In this document: positions 6,870 through 11,847 of the stretch, one piece after another
Layout of the letters: each line of letters opens with the position of its first letter
Numbering within the stretch: position 1 is the first letter of the stretch
Origin: JAKOQB01 sp050258235
GTDB taxonomy: Bacteria; Pseudomonadota; Gammaproteobacteria; Burkholderiales; Burkholderiaceae_F
NCBI GenBank assembly: GCA_050258235.1
Contig: JBLMYK010000319.1
Span: 1 to 11,847, forward strand
Reading direction: 5' to 3'
Length of the DNA: 11,847 nt
The notes under the pieces: model-generated
The model's input: only the letters and a program-made list of their open reading frames with translations
Database searches by the model: none
What the model was told of the DNA's origin: nothing
Program-made: the position numbers and the translations under genes

Positions 6870-9260
6870 TCATGCCTTCCAGCGCCAGCCGCGAATTTCC
6901 GGCATGTCCTCGCCATGCTCGCGGATGTACTGCCGGTGCTCGATCAGCGCGTCGCGCATCGCCTGCTTCACATAGGCCGCCCGCGCGCCGAATGCCGGCA
7001 GGCGATCGACCACGTCTTCGACCAGATGGAAGCGGTCGATGTCGTTGAGCACGCACATGTCGAACGGCGTGGTGGTGGTGCCTTCCTCCTTGTAGCCGCG
7101 CACATGCAGGTTGTCGTGGTTGGTGCGCCGATAGGTGAGGCGGTGGATCAGCCAGGGATAGCCGTGGAACGCGAAGACGATCGGCCGGTCCTTCGTGAAC
7201 AGCGCGTCGAAGTCCCGGTCGGACAGCCCATGCGGGTGCTCGGTGTTCGGCTGCAGCTTCATCAGGTCGACCACGTTGACGACGCGCACGCGGATGTCCG
7301 GCGCGTGTGCGCGCAGCAACTGCACCGCGGCCAGCGTTTCCATCGTCGGCACGTCGCCGCAGCAGGCCATCACCACGTCGGGCTCGGCGCCACGGTCGTT
7401 CGACGCCCATTCCCAGATGCCGATCCCGGCACTGGCGTGGCGGATCGCCGCATCCATCGGCAGCCACTGCGGCGACGGCTGCTTGCCGGCGACGATCAGG
7501 TTGACGAGGTTGCGGCTCGCCAGGCATTGCGCGGTCACGTACAGCAGCGTGTTTGCATCCGGCGGCAGATAGACGCGGATGATCTCGGCCTTCTTGTTGA
7601 CGACATGATCGATGAAGCCCGGGTCCTGGTGCGAGAAGCCGTTGTGGTCCTGCCGCCATACATGGGAGGTGAGCAGGATGTTGAGCGACGCGATCGGCCG
7701 CCGCCAGGAAATCTCGCGCGTGACCTTCAGCCACTTGGCGTGCTGGTTGAACATCGAGTCGACGATGTGGATGAAGGCCTCGTAGCAGGAGAAGAAGCCG
7801 TGGCGCCCGGTGAGCAGGTAGCCCTCGAGCCAGCCCTGGCACAGGTGCTCGGACAGCACCTCCATCACGCGGCCATCGGGCGCGACGTTCTCGTCGTGCT
7901 CGTCGATCCGGGCAACCGAGCAGCGCCGGGTCACCTCGAACAGCGCGGTCCAGCGGTTGGATGCGGTCTCGTCCGGGCTGAAGACGCGGAAGTTCGCCGT
8001 CGCCGCGTTCAGCGCCATCACGTCGCGGATGAAAGCGCCCTGGATCCGCGTGGCCTCGGCATCGTGTTCCCCGGGCCGATCGACCGCGACCGCGTAGGCG
8101 CGATAGTCCGGCAGCCGCAGGTCGCGCAGCAGCACGCCGCCGTTGGCGTGTGGATTCGCTCCCATGCGCCGCGGTCCGCGCGGCGCGAGCTCGGCCAGTT
8201 CGGCGCGCAGGCGGCCATGTGCATCGAAGAGCTCCTCGGGCCGGTAGCTCTGCATCCAATGCGACAGCAGCGCCACGCGCTCGGGGTGGCCGCCGATGTC
8301 GCCGAACGGCACCTGGTGTGAGCGGAATGAGCCTTCGACCGGCTTGCCGTCGATCTGCTTCGGGCCGGTCCAGCCCTTCGGCGACACGAGCACGATCGCG
8401 GGCCAGCTTGGCCGCTCACGGAAACCGTCGCGGCGTGCCCTGCGCTGGATCGCGCGGATGCGGCGCAGGGCGGTATCGAGCGCGGCGGCCATCGCCTGGT
8501 GCATCGGCGCCGGCTCATGGCCCGCGACGAAGATCGGCTCGTGGCCGTACCCGCGCAGCAGCGATGTCAGTTCGTCGTGCGGAATGCGCGCCAGAACCGT
8601 CGGCCCGGCGATCTTGTAGCCGTTCAGATGCAGGATCGGCAGCACCGCGCCGTCGCGCGCTGGATTGAGGAACTTGTTCGCGTGCCAACTCGTTGCGAGC
8701 GGCCCGGTCTCCGCTTCGCCGTCGCCGATCACGCACGCGGCGATCAGCGACGGGTTGTCGAACACGGCGCCATACGCATGCGCGAGCGAGTAGCCGAGTT
8801 CGCCGCCCTCGTGGATCGAGCCCGGCGTCTCGGGCGCAGCGTGGCTCGGGATGCCGCCGGGAAACGAGAACTGGCGGAACAGGCGCCGCATTCCCTCTTC
8901 GTCCTGCGACACGTCGGGATACAGCTCGCTGTAGACGCCCTCGAGCCAGGTCTGCGCGACTACGGCCGGCCCGCCGTGGCCCGGCCCGGTGACGAAGATC
9001 ATCGACAGGTCGTGCGCCATGATGATCCGGTTCAGATGAACATAGATGAAGTTCAGACCCGGCGTGGTGCCCCAGTGGCCGAGCAGGCGAGGCTTGATGT
9101 GCGCCGCCGTCAGCGGCTGTCGCAGCAGCGGGTTGTCGTAAAGGTAGATCTGGCCGACCGACAGGTAGTTGGCCGCGCGCCAGTACGCGTCCATCCGCTG
9201 CAAGAGCTCCGGCGTGAGCGCAGAGCGCCTGGCGCGCACCGAGTCCTGGCGTTGCACCAT
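6870..9260 (-). CDS. xfp: Xylulose-5-phosphate/fructose-6-phosphate phosphoketolase
   Basis: A 796-residue, full-length thiamine-diphosphate enzyme that splits xylulose-5-phosphate (and often fructose-6-phosphate) with phosphate into acetyl phosphate plus glyceraldehyde-3-phosphate (or erythrose-4-phosphate). Family landmarks are all present: GHWGTTPGLNF (61-71, catalytic His62), TGPGHGGPA (91-99, His95), SFPGGIPSHAAPETPGSIHE (132-151), the diphosphate/Mg2+ motif GDGEAETGP (179-187) with HANKF (193-197), SHQVPFGD (314-321), the cofactor-activating glutamate in GWLEGY (Glu479), and HNGFSHQDPGF (539-549). The ATG at 9260 has AAAGGAG at 9273-9267, six bases upstream, one of the best ribosome binding sites in the window and a sign of high expression. 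No acetate kinase or phosphotransacetylase gene is in view, so the fate of acetyl phosphate must be encoded elsewhere. Whether it prefers one or both sugars cannot be decided from sequence. Its placement between trehalose and glycogen genes suggests overflow or stress carbon metabolism. Confidence 0.97.
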   Translation of the reverse strand: MVQRQDSVRARRSALTPELLQRMDAYWRAANYLSVGQIYLYDNPLLRQPLTAAHIKPRLLGHWGTTPGLNFIYVHLNRIIMAHDLSMIFVTGPGHGGPAVVAQTWLEGVYSELYPDVSQDEEGMRRLFRQFSFPGGIPSHAAPETPGSIHEGGELGYSLAHAYGAVFDNPSLIAACVIGDGEAETGPLATSWHANKFLNPARDGAVLPILHLNGYKIAGPTVLARIPHDELTSLLRGYGHEPIFVAGHEPAPMHQAMAAALDTALRRIRAIQRRARRDGFRERPSWPAIVLVSPKGWTGPKQIDGKPVEGSFRSHQVPFGDIGGHPERVALLSHWMQSYRPEELFDAHGRLRAELAELAPRGPRRMGANPHANGGVLLRDLRLPDYRAYAVAVDRPGEHDAEATRIQGAFIRDVMALNAATANFRVFSPDETASNRWTALFEVTRRCSVARIDEHDENVAPDGRVMEVLSEHLCQGWLEGYLLTGRHGFFSCYEAFIHIVDSMFNQHAKWLKVTREISWRRPIASLNILLTSHVWRQDHNGFSHQDPGFIDHVVNKKAEIIRVYLPPDANTLLYVTAQCLASRNLVNLIVAGKQPSPQWLPMDAAIRHASAGIGIWEWASNDRGAEPDVVMACCGDVPTMETLAAVQLLRAHAPDIRVRVVNVVDLMKLQPNTEHPHGLSDRDFDALFTKDRPIVFAFHGYPWLIHRLTYRRTNHDNLHVRGYKEEGTTTTPFDMCVLNDIDRFHLVEDVVDRLPAFGARAAYVKQAMRDALIEHRQYIREHGEDMPEIRGWRWKA

Positions 9261-9327
9261 CTGGAACTCCTTTCGCTTTCCGTCAGCGCGCCCGGCCCGT
9301 GCGTGTTGCCCGACCGCTCAGGCGGCC

Positions 9328-9344
9328 CCGGCCCCTACGGCCGG
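9328..9344 (-). repeat. Hairpin spanning the stop of the CmpX-like gene
   Basis: CCGGCC (9328-9333) and GGCCGG (9339-9344) form a perfect 6-bp stem with a five-base loop that includes the TAG stop at 9337-9335. It lies at the head of the 74-bp spacer before the phosphoketolase gene. No U-tract follows, so if functional it is more likely an RNA-processing or stability element than a terminator. Confidence 0.28.
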
Positions 9345-10042
9345 TCCGGAGGGCGCGCCGTTTCCCCGTGCGGACGGCGCTCGCGTGGCCACCAGCGCTC
9401 GAGCAGCGCGGCCGCCCAGTCCCGGCCGCCGATGCCGAAGGCGAGCGCGAGCGCGAGCACGACGCCGGACAGCAGGATGAGGAAGGTCGTCTGCACCAGT
9501 GCGCCGCCCATGTTGAGCTCGTCGATCGCGATCAGGATCACGAAGACGACGATCGAGTACTGCGCGATCCGAGCGAGCAGGTCGGCATCGCTGACGCCGA
9601 TGTTGGCCATGTACGAGCGCACCGCGTCGCCGATGAAACGGGCGAAATACGCGCCGAATGCGATCACCAGAAGCGCGACGAAGACCTTCGGCAGGAACAG
9701 CACGACCTGGCGCAGCAGGTCGGTCGCGTAGTCGAGGCCGAGACTGTTGAATGCCACCAGCAGGGCGACGAAGATCACCAGCCAGTACGCGAGCGCGCTG
9801 AAGATGCCCACCGTGTCCGTGGTGATCCCGCCGTTGCGAAGGAACGGGTCGATGCCGGCGCGCTCGGTCAGCACCGGCAGGTTGAAGGCGCGCAGGCCGC
9901 GCTCGACCGCGAAGCGCAGCGCCTTGGCGAGCAGCCAGCCGACGATCAGGATCACGATGGCAATCCCGAGGCGCGGCATGAAGCTGCCGATCTGTACCAG
10001 GAAAGCCTTGGCCGGCTCGAACAGTACGTTCACGTCTTGCAT
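9335..10042 (-). CDS. Mechanosensitive-channel TM-helix (CmpX-like) membrane protein
   Basis: A 235-residue inner-membrane protein with about five predicted membrane segments (roughly 22-40, 80-100, 112-137, 160-177 and 184-208). The segments LGIAIVILIVGWLLAKALRF and LPKVFVALLVIAFGAYFARF are two copies of the repeated TM-helix of the MscS-associated family seen in proteins such as Pseudomonas CmpX. The beta-rich MscS pore domain is absent, so ion-channel activity is not assured; a role in envelope or turgor homeostasis is the usual suggestion. Two ATG codons are in frame, at 10057 and 10042. I chose 10042 because AAGGGGGA (10054-10047) lies just upstream of it, whereas the 10057 ATG sits within the TGATG overlap with the maltokinase stop. 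With either start the gene is tightly linked to treS-mak and was probably co-transcribed with it. The last 20 residues are a charged cytoplasmic tail. Confidence 0.85.
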   Translation of the reverse strand: MQDVNVLFEPAKAFLVQIGSFMPRLGIAIVILIVGWLLAKALRFAVERGLRAFNLPVLTERAGIDPFLRNGGITTDTVGIFSALAYWLVIFVALLVAFNSLGLDYATDLLRQVVLFLPKVFVALLVIAFGAYFARFIGDAVRSYMANIGVSDADLLARIAQYSIVVFVILIAIDELNMGGALVQTTFLILLSGVVLALALAFGIGGRDWAAALLERWWPRERRPHGETARPPDRP

Positions 10043-10046
10043 CGTG

Positions 10047-10054
10047 TCCCCCTT
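10047..10054 (-). promoter_or_regulatory. Ribosome binding site that decides the CmpX-like start
   Basis: AAGGGGGA on the minus strand, with five bases between the G-run and the ATG at 10042. It lies downstream of the alternative ATG at 10057, so the shorter 235-residue product is favoured. Confidence 0.55.
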
Positions 10055-10056
10055 CA

Positions 10057-11847
<1,791 letters not shown>

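Noticed and set aside
6831..8321. 496-residue plus-strand open frame
   Set aside because: It lies opposite the phosphoketolase gene, whose catalytic motifs are intact on the minus strand.

Overview
All recognisable genes in this GC-rich window lie on the minus strand, so the biological order runs from the right end (11847) to the left end (1). The families present (TreS-maltokinase fusion, phosphoketolase, GlgX, a YbdK-type ligase, a Host_attach protein) and the codon composition fit a high-GC proteobacterium, most likely a Burkholderiales-type betaproteobacterium. That placement is an inference from gene content, because the window has no rRNA or other phylogenetic marker.

Right block (11847-9335): the 3' part of a trehalose synthase fused to maltokinase enters from outside the window. 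It overlaps by one base (TGATG) a reading frame for a small multi-pass membrane protein of the mechanosensitive-channel TM-helix (CmpX-like) type. Next, after 74 bp, comes a full-length xylulose-5-phosphate/fructose-6-phosphate phosphoketolase (9260-6870), which has a strong ribosome binding site. A 266-bp gap holding only inverted repeats follows.

Central block (6603-1259): four tightly packed genes. They are a CPA2-type cation/proton antiporter without the cytoplasmic RCK domain, a YbdK-like GCS2 carboxylate-amine ligase (ATGA overlap with the antiporter), a class I gamma-glutamyl hydrolase of the PuuD/peptidase C26 type (overlapping or abutting the ligase), and the glycogen debranching enzyme GlgX (22 bp after the hydrolase). 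A possible intrinsic terminator sits about 75 bp past glgX.

Left block (1258-1): about 800 bp without a convincing gene, then a sigma-E/ECF-like promoter candidate, a small hypothetical ORF, and the 5' end of a Host_attach (baeRF-like) protein cut off by the window edge.

Together the genes read as a reserve-carbon and osmotic/envelope-stress locus. GlgX and TreS-Mak move glucose among glycogen, maltose, trehalose and maltose-1-phosphate; phosphoketolase diverts sugar phosphates to acetyl phosphate; the two membrane proteins could handle turgor or ions. The most intriguing part is the coupled antiporter / gamma-glutamyl-type ligase / gamma-glutamyl hydrolase trio, which could make and break a gamma-glutamyl metabolite next to an ion transporter. 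That function is inferred from family and context, not demonstrated. No mobile element, CRISPR array, tRNA or rRNA was seen.
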